From an uncultured Cryomorphaceae bacterium (lineage in GTDB: Bacteria > Bacteroidota > Bacteroidia > Flavobacteriales > Schleiferiaceae), in assembly GCA_913060465.1 (NCBI GenBank), contig CAJXTR010000008.1, forward strand, positions 1-34,144: DNA of 34,144 nucleotides, read 5' to 3'. Below, piece after piece: positions 7,811-15,703 of the stretch. Each line of letters opens with the position of its first letter. Positions within the stretch are counted from its first letter, which is position 1. The position numbers and the translations under genes were made by a program. The notes under the pieces are model-generated. The model was not told where the DNA came from. It did no database searches and was given only the letters and a program-made list of their open reading frames with translations.

Positions 7811-8353
7811 ATGAAAAAGATTATTGCACTATTCGCCTTGATAGTAGTTGGAACTACCGCTAAGGCACAAAACTTCGAGATTAAGACCAATCCTTTTGGA
7901 ATGGCTGCCGGCGCTTACAACATCACCGGTGAGATGGTGCTTTCGGAGTACCAGAACCGCTCAGTACTTTTTAGCGCATGGTATAACACAGAAGATTTTC
8001 AGGAATTTACGTGGACCGATCGCGATGGCGGGCTATCACTTGGCTACCGTCAATACTTCGACAAGTTTGAGGATAAGGGAATGTTCTTGGGACTAACCTC
8101 GCGATACATCATGAATAGCTACTATTCGACGGGCTATTACGATGCCAATTGGAATTGGATCCCTGAAGAAGGTTCAAACAAGAGTGACGACTATTTATCT
8201 CTAGGTTTTACTGGTGGATACAAATACGTCTACAACGATAAGATTACCGTCGAAGCCTTTTTGGGAATGGGACGCATCATTTATGAAGAAATCGATGACT
8301 CATGGGACGCTGCCGAGTTCATAAGTGGATTAAACTTCGGATACAGATTCTAG
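7811..8353 (+). CDS. Exported small outer-membrane beta-barrel-like protein
   Basis: I place the start at the ATG at 7811 rather than 7664. It gives a clean signal peptide (MKKIIALFALIVVGTTAKAQ) and is preceded by an A-rich leader (AACAAAACAAA). The extra 49 residues in the track do not look like coding sequence. The protein has 180 aa, with alternating polar and aromatic stretches (SVLFSAWYNTEDF, YKYVYNDKITVEAFLGMG) and a terminal aromatic pattern (LNFGYRF) typical of eight-strand outer-membrane barrels, such as DUF3575-like proteins of Bacteroidota. No enzymatic motif is seen. It forms a single-gene unit between two strong terminators. The function is unknown. Confidence 0.8.
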   Translation: MKKIIALFALIVVGTTAKAQNFEIKTNPFGMAAGAYNITGEMVLSEYQNRSVLFSAWYNTEDFQEFTWTDRDGGLSLGYRQYFDKFEDKGMFLGLTSRYIMNSYYSTGYYDANWNWIPEEGSNKSDDYLSLGFTGGYKYVYNDKITVEAFLGMGRIIYEEIDDSWDAAEFISGLNFGYRF

Positions 8354-8377
8354 GAAAAGCTCCTAGGTTTATTGGTT

Positions 8378-8409
8378 CCCCGGCGCTGCTCTGCAGCGCC
8401 GGGGTTTTT
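8378..8409 (+). terminator. Intrinsic terminator after the barrel-like protein gene
   Basis: CCCCGGCGCTGC (8378-8389) and GCAGCGCCGGGG (8393-8404) form a perfect 12-pair stem with a TCT loop, followed by TTTTT. Confidence 0.93.
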
Positions 8410-8455
8410 GTTTATATATGTCTACCTTAGGTACAATCATTTAGTCAATGCAATC

Positions 8456-9139
8456 ATGTTCAAGCTCATAACTACGGTAATCGTTTTAATTTCGTTTTCT
8501 TCATGTTCTGCCTATTTACCAGAATTTGAACGTGCTGAGCCTTTGGAGCAGGGAGAACAGCGCTTAGCAATGGGTGCCTTTGTTGGTGGCTTACCAGATG
8601 CGCAAGAACAAAGGATGGACCCATTCTCTTATGGGGTTGCTGCTTTCCATAGTATTGGAATTGCGGATAACATTAATTGGTCAACATTAGCTTCAATGGG
8701 CAGTCAAAACTGGTATAACGATCCTTCTGGTTTAAATCTATACTCAATTTCAACAGGTCCTAAATTTAGTTCTAAGTCTTTATTTAGAAATGGGTCTTTT
8801 GGAGCGTTAACCATACCTATGACTTACATGGTATTTCCAAATGACGATCCTCTAGGTGAGTACGGACCTGACTTTTTTAGTCCTGCTTTTGGAATCACAC
8901 CAACGTGCTATATGCAGACCCCTCTACCACGGTGGAGTGCTGATTTGGACGTGGATCTTTCGACCTTCTTTCGTGGTGAATTAATGGTTGGCCAGGAAGG
9001 ACCGATATATGGTTACACGTTTGGTTTGCGATTTGAGTGGCTTGATGCGGTTTATCCTAAGAGTTTCAATTTTAATCTTGGTTTTACAGGAATTTTTTTC
9101 GGGTGCGCAATGGATCTATTCCCCTCAACTCAATTCTAG
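8456..9139 (+). CDS. Putative lipoprotein of unknown function, AT-rich gene
   Basis: I start it at the ATG at 8456, because the track start at 8372 lies within the upstream terminator. The protein has 227 aa and an N-terminal lipoprotein-type signal (MFKLITTVIVLISFSSCSAY) with the Cys near residue 17. The lipobox FSSC is acceptable for Bacteroidota but not ideal. The rest is rich in Gly, aromatics and Pro, with a barrel-like alternation (YGYTFGLRFEWLD, FNFNLGFTGIFF). I do not recognise a family. Sampled lines run at about 30-37 percent GC, well below the next gene, which suggests acquisition from outside or weak selection. Its 3' end overlaps the convergent phosphorylase gene by 15 bases. Confidence 0.72.
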   Translation: MFKLITTVIVLISFSSCSAYLPEFERAEPLEQGEQRLAMGAFVGGLPDAQEQRMDPFSYGVAAFHSIGIADNINWSTLASMGSQNWYNDPSGLNLYSISTGPKFSSKSLFRNGSFGALTIPMTYMVFPNDDPLGEYGPDFFSPAFGITPTCYMQTPLPRWSADLDVDLSTFFRGELMVGQEGPIYGYTFGLRFEWLDAVYPKSFNFNLGFTGIFFGCAMDLFPSTQF

Positions 9140-9973
9140 TTCCACCGCCCAGTCCAGCACCTTTTCAATTAGCGACTCCACCGCACTGGCAGGATCCTCG
9201 TGGAACGTGCCGAGACTGCGGTTGGCTAATAGTGCAGAGAAACTGTAGGCTTCATGACCCAGCAGGTGGGCCATAGCGTAGATGCCGGCAGTTTCCATTT
9301 CGAAGTTGGTAATGTTCTCGCCCGCCACTTCTTGTGTGTACAATGCATCCATCGCGTCCGCGAAGACGCTCGTCGTACGTATAGTGCGCCCCTGTGGTGC
9401 ATAAAAACCGGGCAGGGTTGCTGTGATGCCCGTGGCGACCTCCTTCATGTGTTCAATAGAAGCGCGGTCAAAAGGTGCAGGTATGTAATAGGGATCAAAA
9501 GGTGCACCTGCGATTTGAACGGTCGCGAAATCATGTTTGTAGAAGGGAAGCAGTCCATCAAAGCTCAACGCGCCTGTACTACACAAATGGGTGCCTAGAG
9601 GCAGGTTAGGATCGATAGCGCCGGAGGTGCCGATTCGAATAATGGTTAATTTTCTGAACGATGCACGGTCTTCGCGTGTTACAGGGTCTATGTTAACCGC
9701 TGCGTCCAACTCATTCATGACAATATCGATGTTGTCTGTTCCCATTCCCGTAGAAAGCGCCAAAACGTCGTGCCCATTTAGGGTGCCTCGCACCATGGTG
9801 AACTCACGTCGGGTTTTGGTCCAATCAATAGATTCGAAGTGGGCGGTGATGTTAGCAACGCGATCTGGATCACCTACCGTGAATACCAGGTTCGGGATAT
9901 CTTCGCCACGCAATCCTAAGTGGTATACGGTCCCGTCTGGGTTTAAGATGAGTTCAGATGCGGAATACGACAT
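9125..9973 (-). CDS. Nucleoside phosphorylase (uridine phosphorylase-like)
   Basis: I start it at the ATG at 9973 (MSYSASELILNPDG). The track's upstream ATG at 9997 would overlap the likely promoter. The product is 282 aa of the PNP/UDP phosphorylase family. Visible motifs are the phosphate-binding TVGDPDRV near residue 33, the GTSGAIDPNLPLG stretch, and NFEMETAGIYAMAHLLG, whose Glu-Met-Glu contacts the ribose. It cleaves a nucleoside with phosphate to base plus ribose-1-phosphate in salvage. The base preference is uncertain; uridine is the best guess. The gene is divergent from cinA with only 35 bases between start codons, and its 3' end overlaps the convergent lipoprotein gene. Confidence 0.88.
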   Translation of the reverse strand: MSYSASELILNPDGTVYHLGLRGEDIPNLVFTVGDPDRVANITAHFESIDWTKTRREFTMVRGTLNGHDVLALSTGMGTDNIDIVMNELDAAVNIDPVTREDRASFRKLTIIRIGTSGAIDPNLPLGTHLCSTGALSFDGLLPFYKHDFATVQIAGAPFDPYYIPAPFDRASIEHMKEVATGITATLPGFYAPQGRTIRTTSVFADAMDALYTQEVAGENITNFEMETAGIYAMAHLLGHEAYSFSALLANRSLGTFHEDPASAVESLIEKVLDWAVELELS

Positions 9974-9980
9974 AGCAGTG

Positions 9981-9988
9981 TAAGTTTG
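9981..9988 (+). promoter_or_regulatory. Candidate -7 box TAAGTTTG for cinA
   Basis: It matches TAnnTTTG exactly and lies 20 bases before the cinA GTG. The predicted transcript start, near 9993, falls against the opposing box at 9995-10002. Confidence 0.5.
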
Positions 9989-9994
9989 TTCCCT

Positions 9995-10002
9995 CAAAAG
10001 TA
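9995..10002 (-). promoter_or_regulatory. Candidate -7 box TACTTTTG for the nucleoside phosphorylase
   Basis: It matches TAnnTTTG on the minus strand, 21 bases before the ATG at 9973. It faces the cinA box only six bases away. Confidence 0.5.
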
Positions 10003-10008
10003 AAGGAA

Positions 10009-11253
10009 GTGAAAGCAGAGATTATCACCATTGGCGATGAAATTTTAATTGGGCAGATTGTCGATACCAACAGTGCTTGGTTGGGACAGGTGCTTGGTGA
10101 AGAAGGTATTGAAGTAACGCGCATCAATAGTATTTCTGATACTCCAGAAGCTATTATTGGGGCCATTGAAGGATTATACCCTGAAACGCAATTGGTCCTG
10201 ATGACCGGTGGCTTAGGTCCCACTAAGGATGATTTGACCAAGCAAACCCTTGCTTCTTACTTTGGGAGTGAGATGGTCTTTCGCGAAGATGTTTGGGAGC
10301 ACATCGTTCAACTTTTTAAAGGTTTTGGGCGCACACCGGTGGAGCGCAACAAGCAGCAGGCATTGGTTCCTGAGGTGTGTGAGGTGATTTTTAACCATAA
10401 AGGAACAGCACCAGGAATGCTGTTTCGTCATGAAGGCCGTCGCATCATTAGCATGCCGGGAGTACCGTACGAAATGAAGCACATCGTTCAAGATGGCCTT
10501 TTGCCGTTATTGCGCGATGAGATTGATTACCAAATCCTGCACCACACCTTGTTTGTGGTGGGTGTTCCTGAGAGCGTATTGGCCGATCGCATCGAACCGT
10601 TGGAAGAAGAGTTTGCGCCGAGTATAAAATTGGCCTACCTCCCAAAGCCAGGGCTCGTGCGTTTAAGATTAACTGCCCGTGGAAAGCGCGATGACGATTT
10701 GAAAAGTGATATCGACCGCGCAGTACTGACCCTACGCAAGGCCGTTGGAGATGATCTCATGGACGGTTCGAACAAGGCTATTGAAGAATACCTAGGAGAA
10801 GTGTTGACCAAGCGTGGACTTACCGTTGGTGCAGCAGAGAGCTGTACTGGAGGGGGTATAGGCGCGGCTTTAGTTAGTGTGGCAGGAAGTTCGGCGTATT
10901 TCCAAGGCAGTATCGTGGCGTACAGTTACGATATTAAAGAAACAATGCTCGGTGTGGATCATGATACCATTGTGACGAAAGGCGCGGTTAGTGAAGAGGT
11001 CGTTATTCAGATGTCAGAGGGTGCCCGCGCAAGATTAAATGTAGATTTTGCCGTTGCCGTGAGTGGAATCGCTGGTCCAGGGGGAGGAACACCGGATAAA
11101 CCGGTAGGGACAAGTTGGATTGCAGTAGCCGGTCCAACCCGTACGGTTACTGAGAAATTTACCTTTGGTAAGGTCCGTGACCGCAACATCCAAAAGACGA
11201 TTTTTGCGGCATTGAATATGTTGCTAAAAGAAGTTGAAGATTACAGTGCTTAA
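10009..11253 (+). CDS. cinA: CinA family protein (nicotinamide-nucleotide amidohydrolase)
   Basis: The product is 414 aa with the two-domain CinA layout. The N-terminal half is a MoaB/MogA-like domain (MKAEIITIGDEILIGQIVDT, MTGGLGPTKDDLTK; about residues 1-170). The C-terminal domain, about 255-410, is the PncC-type deamidase with AAESCTGGGIGAALVSVAG and VSGIAGPGGGTPDKPVGT. CinA/PncC deamidates nicotinamide mononucleotide in pyridine nucleotide recycling, and the N-terminal domain has been linked to ADP-ribose hydrolysis. The start is a GTG preceded by AAAGGA. No RecA or competence gene is adjacent. Confidence 0.95.
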   Translation: MKAEIITIGDEILIGQIVDTNSAWLGQVLGEEGIEVTRINSISDTPEAIIGAIEGLYPETQLVLMTGGLGPTKDDLTKQTLASYFGSEMVFREDVWEHIVQLFKGFGRTPVERNKQQALVPEVCEVIFNHKGTAPGMLFRHEGRRIISMPGVPYEMKHIVQDGLLPLLRDEIDYQILHHTLFVVGVPESVLADRIEPLEEEFAPSIKLAYLPKPGLVRLRLTARGKRDDDLKSDIDRAVLTLRKAVGDDLMDGSNKAIEEYLGEVLTKRGLTVGAAESCTGGGIGAALVSVAGSSAYFQGSIVAYSYDIKETMLGVDHDTIVTKGAVSEEVVIQMSEGARARLNVDFAVAVSGIAGPGGGTPDKPVGTSWIAVAGPTRTVTEKFTFGKVRDRNIQKTIFAALNMLLKEVEDYSA

Positions 11254-11257
11254 ATAG

Positions 11258-11288
11258 TTGGTCAATAAGTTTTATTGACTTAATTTTG
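11258..11288 (+). promoter_or_regulatory. Promoter of the rpmB-rpmG operon with a palindrome in its spacer
   Basis: TTG at 11258-11260, a 20-base spacer, and TAATTTTG at 11281-11288 give a good match to the Bacteroidota -33/-7 promoter. The spacer itself holds a perfect inverted repeat, GTCAATAA-GTT-TTATTGAC (11261-11279). The start would lie near 11293, leaving a leader of about 33 bases before rpmB. Confidence 0.7.
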
Positions 11289-11325
11289 CAAACCATTTTG
11301 GTACAACCCATAAGATTAAAAGATT

Positions 11326-11565
11326 ATGTCACGTGTTTGTGATTTGACAGGTAAGAAGGCAATGACCGGAAACCACGTATCTTTCTCGAATAAGAAGAAC
11401 AAGCGCAAGTTCAATGCGAACTTGTTCACTAAGAAGTTCTACATTCCTGAGGAAGACCGTTGGGTAACGTTGAAAGTTGCTGCTTCTACATTGAAAACGA
11501 TCAATAAAAAAGGTATCTCTGCTGTGCTTAAAGAAGCTGAAGCTAACGGATACATTGTTAAATAA
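11326..11565 (+). CDS. rpmB: 50S ribosomal protein L28
   Basis: The product is 79 aa beginning MSRVCDLTGKKAMTGNHVSFSN, the L28 signature, with the basic NKKNKRKFNANLFTKKFY stretch and VTLKVAASTLKTINKKG near the C-terminus. The usual length is about 78 residues. L28 is a component of the large ribosomal subunit. It is the first gene of a compact unit with rpmG and a DUF4295 gene. The N-terminal segment has only one cysteine, so I see no zinc-ribbon form. Its own promoter lies directly upstream. Confidence 0.97.
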   Translation: MSRVCDLTGKKAMTGNHVSFSNKKNKRKFNANLFTKKFYIPEEDRWVTLKVAASTLKTINKKGISAVLKEAEANGYIVK

Positions 11566-11573
11566 TTTAGGAC

Positions 11574-11756
11574 ATGGCGAAGAAAGGTAACCGCGTTCAA
11601 GTAATCCTAGAGTGTACCGAGCACAAAGAGTCAGGTATGCCAGGTACTTCTCGTTATATCACAACTAAGAACAAGAAAAATACGCCAGATCGTATGGAGT
11701 TGAAGAAATACAACCCGATCTTGAAGCGTATGACTGTTCACAAAGAGATTAAGTAA
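11574..11756 (+). CDS. rpmG: 50S ribosomal protein L33
   Basis: The product is 60 aa ([20 protein letters not shown]). The region [24 protein letters not shown] is typical of L33, a small protein of the large subunit near the E site. Only one cysteine is present, so this is the zinc-independent (C-minus) type. It starts eight bases after rpmB and is followed one base later by the DUF4295 gene, so the three are co-transcribed. Confidence 0.97.
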   Translation: MAKKGNRVQVILECTEHKESGMPGTSRYITTKNKKNTPDRMELKKYNPILKRMTVHKEIK

Positions 11757-11757
11757 G

Positions 11758-11904
11758 ATGGCAAAGAAAGTAGTAGCAACGCTTAAAAGCGCAGATGCAA
11801 AGCAGTTCACTAAGGTGATTAAAGCTGTTAAAAATGCTAAGGGGTCATACTCTTTTGAAGAGCGCGTTGTGTCTAAGGACATGGCTAGCGACTTCTTGAA
11901 GTAA
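11758..11904 (+). CDS. DUF4295 family protein, 48 aa (not in the ORF track)
   Basis: The frame from the ATG at 11758 to the TAA at 11902-11904 encodes MAKKVVATLKSADAKQFTKV and so on, ending ERVVSKDMASDFLK. It was too short for the supplied track. Small basic proteins of this family (DUF4295) follow rpmG in many Bacteroidota, and the spacing of one base from the rpmG stop supports translation. The basic composition and operon suggest a ribosome-associated role, but the function is not known to me. A terminator follows 25 bases downstream. Confidence 0.9.
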   Translation: MAKKVVATLKSADAKQFTKVIKAVKNAKGSYSFEERVVSKDMASDFLK

Positions 11905-11929
11905 GAGTCCTTCTTAATACCGATATTTG

Positions 11930-11954
11930 AACCACTCTCCGGAGTGGTTTTTTT
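11930..11954 (+). terminator. Intrinsic terminator after the rpmB-rpmG-DUF4295 unit
   Basis: AACCACTC (11930-11937) and GAGTGGTT (11942-11949) form a perfect eight-pair stem with a TCCG loop and a run of seven T residues. Confidence 0.88.
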
Positions 11955-11976
11955 ATATCTACCCAATTATACTAGT

Positions 11977-12930
11977 ATGAGCTTCTTTTCAAAATTCTTT
12001 ACGCGAGACAAGAAAGAGACCTTGGACCAAGGCCTCGAGAAAACCCGTAGTAGCGTTTTCGAAAAGATTACCCGTGCCGTTGCTGGAAAGAGCACCGTCG
12101 ATGATGAGGTTCTGGATGAGATCGAAGAAGCATTGATTACTTCAGATGTCGGACTAGATACCACGGTGAAAATCATTGAAGCATTAGAGGAGCGGGTCGC
12201 TCGCGACAAGGTTATGGGCCAGCAGGAGCTCATGGACATGCTTTATGAGATCATCTCAGGATTGATGAAACATGAGGGTGGTCTTTGGGAAGATTTTGAA
12301 TTGCCAAAAACCGAAGGCCCCTATGTTCTGATGGTAGTAGGTGTGAACGGTGTAGGGAAGACCACGACTATTGGTAAGCTAGCGCATCAGTTCAAGCAGA
12401 AAGGATATAACCTCGTCTTGGGTGCTGCGGATACGTTCCGTGCGGCCGCTATTGACCAATTGGTCGTTTGGGGCGAACGCACAGGCGTTCCAGTGGTAAA
12501 ACAACAAATGGGTTCAGACCCTGCCTCTGTGGCTTACGATACCTTGCAGCATGCCGTGAGTAAGGGAGCTGACCTCGCCATCATTGATACTGCCGGTCGA
12601 TTACATAATAAAACCAACCTCATGCAGGAGCTTTCGAAAGTTCGACGTGTGATGGATAAGGTTATTCCAGGAGCACCTCATGAAGTGTTGCTCGTATTAG
12701 ACGGTTCTACAGGACAGAATGCTTTGCTGCAAGCCAAAGCTTTTGCGGAGGCGACACAAATCACTTCGTTGGCCGTGACGAAATTGGACGGTACGGCAAA
12801 AGGAGGTGTGGTCATCGGTATTTCAGATCAACTCAATATTCCAGTGAAATTCATCGGTGTCGGTGAGGGAATGGAGGATCTTCAACTATTTAATCCACAG
12901 GCATTTGCCTCAAGCTTATTCAATAAGTAA
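11977..12930 (+). CDS. ftsY: Signal recognition particle receptor FtsY
   Basis: I start it at the ATG at 11977 (MSFFSKFFTRDKKETLDQGL). The track's extra 11 residues begin inside the upstream terminator. The protein has 317 aa with a helical N domain (about 10-95) and a GTPase G domain. Visible motifs are GVNGVGKTTTIGKL (P-loop, about 122-135), DTFRAAAIDQL, DTAGRLHNKTNLM and TKLDGTAKGG. The acidic A domain of Enterobacteria is nearly absent, as in many other phyla. FtsY docks the SRP-ribosome complex at the membrane for co-translational insertion. rimO follows after three bases. Confidence 0.97.
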   Translation: MSFFSKFFTRDKKETLDQGLEKTRSSVFEKITRAVAGKSTVDDEVLDEIEEALITSDVGLDTTVKIIEALEERVARDKVMGQQELMDMLYEIISGLMKHEGGLWEDFELPKTEGPYVLMVVGVNGVGKTTTIGKLAHQFKQKGYNLVLGAADTFRAAAIDQLVVWGERTGVPVVKQQMGSDPASVAYDTLQHAVSKGADLAIIDTAGRLHNKTNLMQELSKVRRVMDKVIPGAPHEVLLVLDGSTGQNALLQAKAFAEATQITSLAVTKLDGTAKGGVVIGISDQLNIPVKFIGVGEGMEDLQLFNPQAFASSLFNK

Positions 12931-12933
12931 TCC

Positions 12934-14247
12934 ATGCGTACAAAAAGCCCAAAAAAGAACAAGATCAACGTTGTGACCTTGGGGTGTTCAAAGAACATCT
13001 ATGACTCAGAGGTTTTGATGGGACAGCTCAAAGCCAATGGCAAGGAGGTCACCCACGAAGCTCCTGAGGAGGAAGAAGGTAATATCGTTGTTATCAATAC
13101 TTGTGGCTTTATTGATAATGCGAAGCAAGAAAGCATTGATACCATTCTCCATTACGCCGATAAAAAGGAGCGTGGTGAGGTAGATCATGTTTATGTGACG
13201 GGCTGTTTGTCCGAGCGCTATAAACCGGATTTAGAACAAGAGATTCCAGATGTAGATGCCTACTTCGGAACTCGCGATATGCCTTTACTGCTCAAGACTT
13301 TGGGTGCGGATTACAAGCACGAGTTAGTGGGGGAGCGCATGACCACTACGCCAAAGCACTTCGCCTATTTGAAGATTGCAGAGGGTTGTGACCGTCCGTG
13401 TAGTTTCTGTGCCATTCCATTGATGCGCGGTGGACATAAGTCTACACCTATTGAGGATTTGGTCACTGAGGCGGAGAAATTGGCCGCTAAAGGCGTTAAG
13501 GAATTGATTCTTATCGCACAAGATTTGACGTACTATGGCCTCGATCTATACAAGGAACGCAGATTGGGTGCTTTGTTAAAGGAACTAGTTAAGGTTGAAG
13601 GTATTGAGTGGATCAGGTTGCACTATTTATTCCCTTCTGGATTCCCTCAGGATGTTTTAGACATCATTCGTGAAGAGCCGAAGGTGTGTAATTACATCGA
13701 TATTCCGTTGCAGCATATTGCAGATCCAGTGCTGAAGAGCATGCGCCGTGGGACCACGAAGGCTAAAACGGATGCACTCTTAGCGCAAATGCGTGAGAAG
13801 GTTCCAGGCATTACTATTCGAACCACGTTGATTGCAGGCTATCCTGGTGAGACAGAAGAAGACCATCAGGTAGTGTTGGATTGGATCCGTGAGCAACGCT
13901 TTGACCGACTTGGAGTTTTTGCCTACAGCCACGAAGAGAACACACATGCCTATAACCTAGAAGATGATGTTCCTGCAGAAGTGAAGCAGCAGCGTGTTGA
14001 TGAGGTGATGGCGCTTCAGATGGAGATTAGCCGTGAGTTGAACCAGAAAAAAGTGGGACAAATCTTTAAGGTACTCATCGACCGCAAGGAGGGAGGCTAT
14101 TTCATCGGGCGCACGGAATTTGATAGTCCAGATGTGGATAATGAAGTGCTCATTCCAGCCGAGGATATCTATTTGAAAATTGGTGATTTCTGCCAGGTTG
14201 AAGTAGAGGAAGCTCACGACTACGACCTGATCGGTCGGGTGATTTAA
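12934..14247 (+). CDS. rimO: Ribosomal protein S12 methylthiotransferase RimO
   Basis: The product is 437 aa. The N-terminal UPF0004 domain (VVTLGCSKNIYDSEVLMGQL, INTCGFIDNAKQESID, YVTGCLSERY) carries the cysteines of the auxiliary iron-sulfur cluster. The radical SAM domain has the CxxxCxxC motif in AEGCDRPCSFCAIPLMRGG. A TRAM domain ends the protein (about 370-437). RimO rather than MiaB is indicated by GCSKNIYDSE and by IPLMRGGHKS. It adds a methylthio group to a conserved Asp of ribosomal protein S12. The start lies three bases after ftsY, and the next gene, cydA, follows after a 76-base gap. Confidence 0.96.
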   Translation: MRTKSPKKNKINVVTLGCSKNIYDSEVLMGQLKANGKEVTHEAPEEEEGNIVVINTCGFIDNAKQESIDTILHYADKKERGEVDHVYVTGCLSERYKPDLEQEIPDVDAYFGTRDMPLLLKTLGADYKHELVGERMTTTPKHFAYLKIAEGCDRPCSFCAIPLMRGGHKSTPIEDLVTEAEKLAAKGVKELILIAQDLTYYGLDLYKERRLGALLKELVKVEGIEWIRLHYLFPSGFPQDVLDIIREEPKVCNYIDIPLQHIADPVLKSMRRGTTKAKTDALLAQMREKVPGITIRTTLIAGYPGETEEDHQVVLDWIREQRFDRLGVFAYSHEENTHAYNLEDDVPAEVKQQRVDEVMALQMEISRELNQKKVGQIFKVLIDRKEGGYFIGRTEFDSPDVDNEVLIPAEDIYLKIGDFCQVEVEEAHDYDLIGRVI

Positions 14248-14323
14248 GTCAGGCCGTAGCATATATCACATAAGGGATGGCGACTTTGGCGCAATTTTGC
14301 CTTGAAACCGCAATCTCTGCCGC

Positions 14324-15700
14324 ATGAGTGTTGAAATCCTAGCGCGAATACAGTTCGCCTTTACCGTAGCCTTTCATTACATCTATCCGCCCTTATCTAT
14401 CGGTTTAGGGCTGTTGATGGTCATTTTCGAAGGCACTTACCTCCGCACAGGAAAAGTTATTTACCACACGTTGTCCCGATTCTGGACCAAGATTTTCGCC
14501 TTGACCTTTGGTATAGGCGTGGCTACTGGAATCGTGATGGAGTTTGAATTTGGGACGAATTGGGCCGCTTACTCACGTTTTGTTGGAGATATTTTTGGGT
14601 CAGCGCTCGCCGCGGAAGGACTTTTTGCTTTTGCCCTAGAATCTGGTTTTCTCGGGATATTGCTCTTCGGTTGGAACCGTGTAAGTCCACGTATGCACTT
14701 CATCGCTACGTTGGGGGTGTGGCTGGGTTCTATGTTTAGTGCTGTTTGGATTGTGGTGGCCAACTCCTGGCAGCAAACCCCATCCGGATACCACCTCGTG
14801 GGAGAAGGGCTTAAGGTTCGTGCAGAAGTCACGGATTTCTGGGCGATGGTTTTTAATCCAAGTTCAGTGGATCGCTTGACACACACGTGGATCGGCGCAT
14901 TCTTAGCTGGTGGATTTCTGATCATCAGTGTTCACGCCTGGTACCTCCTCAAAAACAAGCATGTTGAGATTTCTAAAACGGCATTGCGTATTGCCATCCC
15001 ATTTGTAGCTGTGGTTTCTTTGGGCCAATTACTCACTGGGCATCACAGCGCTGAGGGAGTGGCAGAGAACCAGCCGGCAAAATTGGCCGCGCTCGAAGGG
15101 CATTACCCGGACACGGCTGCGGCAGATATGTATATAATGGGTTGGGTAGACCAAGAGCAACAAAAGGTTTATGGGTTGAAGATTCCCGGGGGACTGAGTT
15201 TCTTGTTGGATTACGATTTTGAGCATCCTGTGGTAGGTCTGAACGCCTTTGCTGAGGAGGATCGACCGAGACAGGTCAATGCCATTTTCCAATTTTATCA
15301 TTTAATGGTGGCCATTGGTATGACCCTTATTGGCCTTTCCTTGTTGGGTGTATTCTTTCTGTGGCGCGGTACCTTGTGGGATAAGCGATGGTTTTTACAA
15401 GCCTTGGTTTGGAGTGCTTTGTTGCCGCAATTGGCCAATCAGTTCGGTTGGTTTGCAGCGGAAATGGGGCGTCAACCTTGGGTAGTATATGGATTGCTTA
15501 GAACCTCTGAGGCCTTTTCTTTGGCCGTAAGTGCCCAGCAACTCATCTTCTCTCTCATCCTATTCGCGGTGATTTACAGCCTTTTATTTGCGCTGTTCAT
15601 TTACCTGCTCAATAAGAAGATTGTGCATGGACCAGAGGATTTCACCTTACGCGATTATCGACCTAAACAGGCGGCTACTGCGGACGTCTATAAATCATAA
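14324..15700 (+). CDS. cydA: Cytochrome bd quinol oxidase subunit I
   Basis: The product is 458 aa with many membrane segments. Conserved features are the heme-ligand His in FAFTVAFHYIYPPLSIG (H18), the acidic channel region FGTNWAAYSRFVGDIFGSAL, the second His region IISVHAWYLL, the quinol-binding loop QPAKLAALEGHYP and the signature MGRQPWVVYGLLRTSEA. The loop is short compared with Enterobacteria. Subunit I carries hemes b558, b595 and d and reduces oxygen with quinol electrons at high affinity. cydB follows after three bases. No strict promoter box is seen in the 76-base upstream gap; CAATTTTG at 14291-14298 is one base off. Confidence 0.97.
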   Translation: MSVEILARIQFAFTVAFHYIYPPLSIGLGLLMVIFEGTYLRTGKVIYHTLSRFWTKIFALTFGIGVATGIVMEFEFGTNWAAYSRFVGDIFGSALAAEGLFAFALESGFLGILLFGWNRVSPRMHFIATLGVWLGSMFSAVWIVVANSWQQTPSGYHLVGEGLKVRAEVTDFWAMVFNPSSVDRLTHTWIGAFLAGGFLIISVHAWYLLKNKHVEISKTALRIAIPFVAVVSLGQLLTGHHSAEGVAENQPAKLAALEGHYPDTAAADMYIMGWVDQEQQKVYGLKIPGGLSFLLDYDFEHPVVGLNAFAEEDRPRQVNAIFQFYHLMVAIGMTLIGLSLLGVFFLWRGTLWDKRWFLQALVWSALLPQLANQFGWFAAEMGRQPWVVYGLLRTSEAFSLAVSAQQLIFSLILFAVIYSLLFALFIYLLNKKIVHGPEDFTLRDYRPKQAATADVYKS

Positions 15701-15703
15701 GCC

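Noticed and set aside
8430-8437. TACCTTAG-like box before the lipoprotein gene
   Set aside because: It has a mismatch to TAnnTTTG and no -33 element at a suitable distance; not strong enough to list as a promoter.
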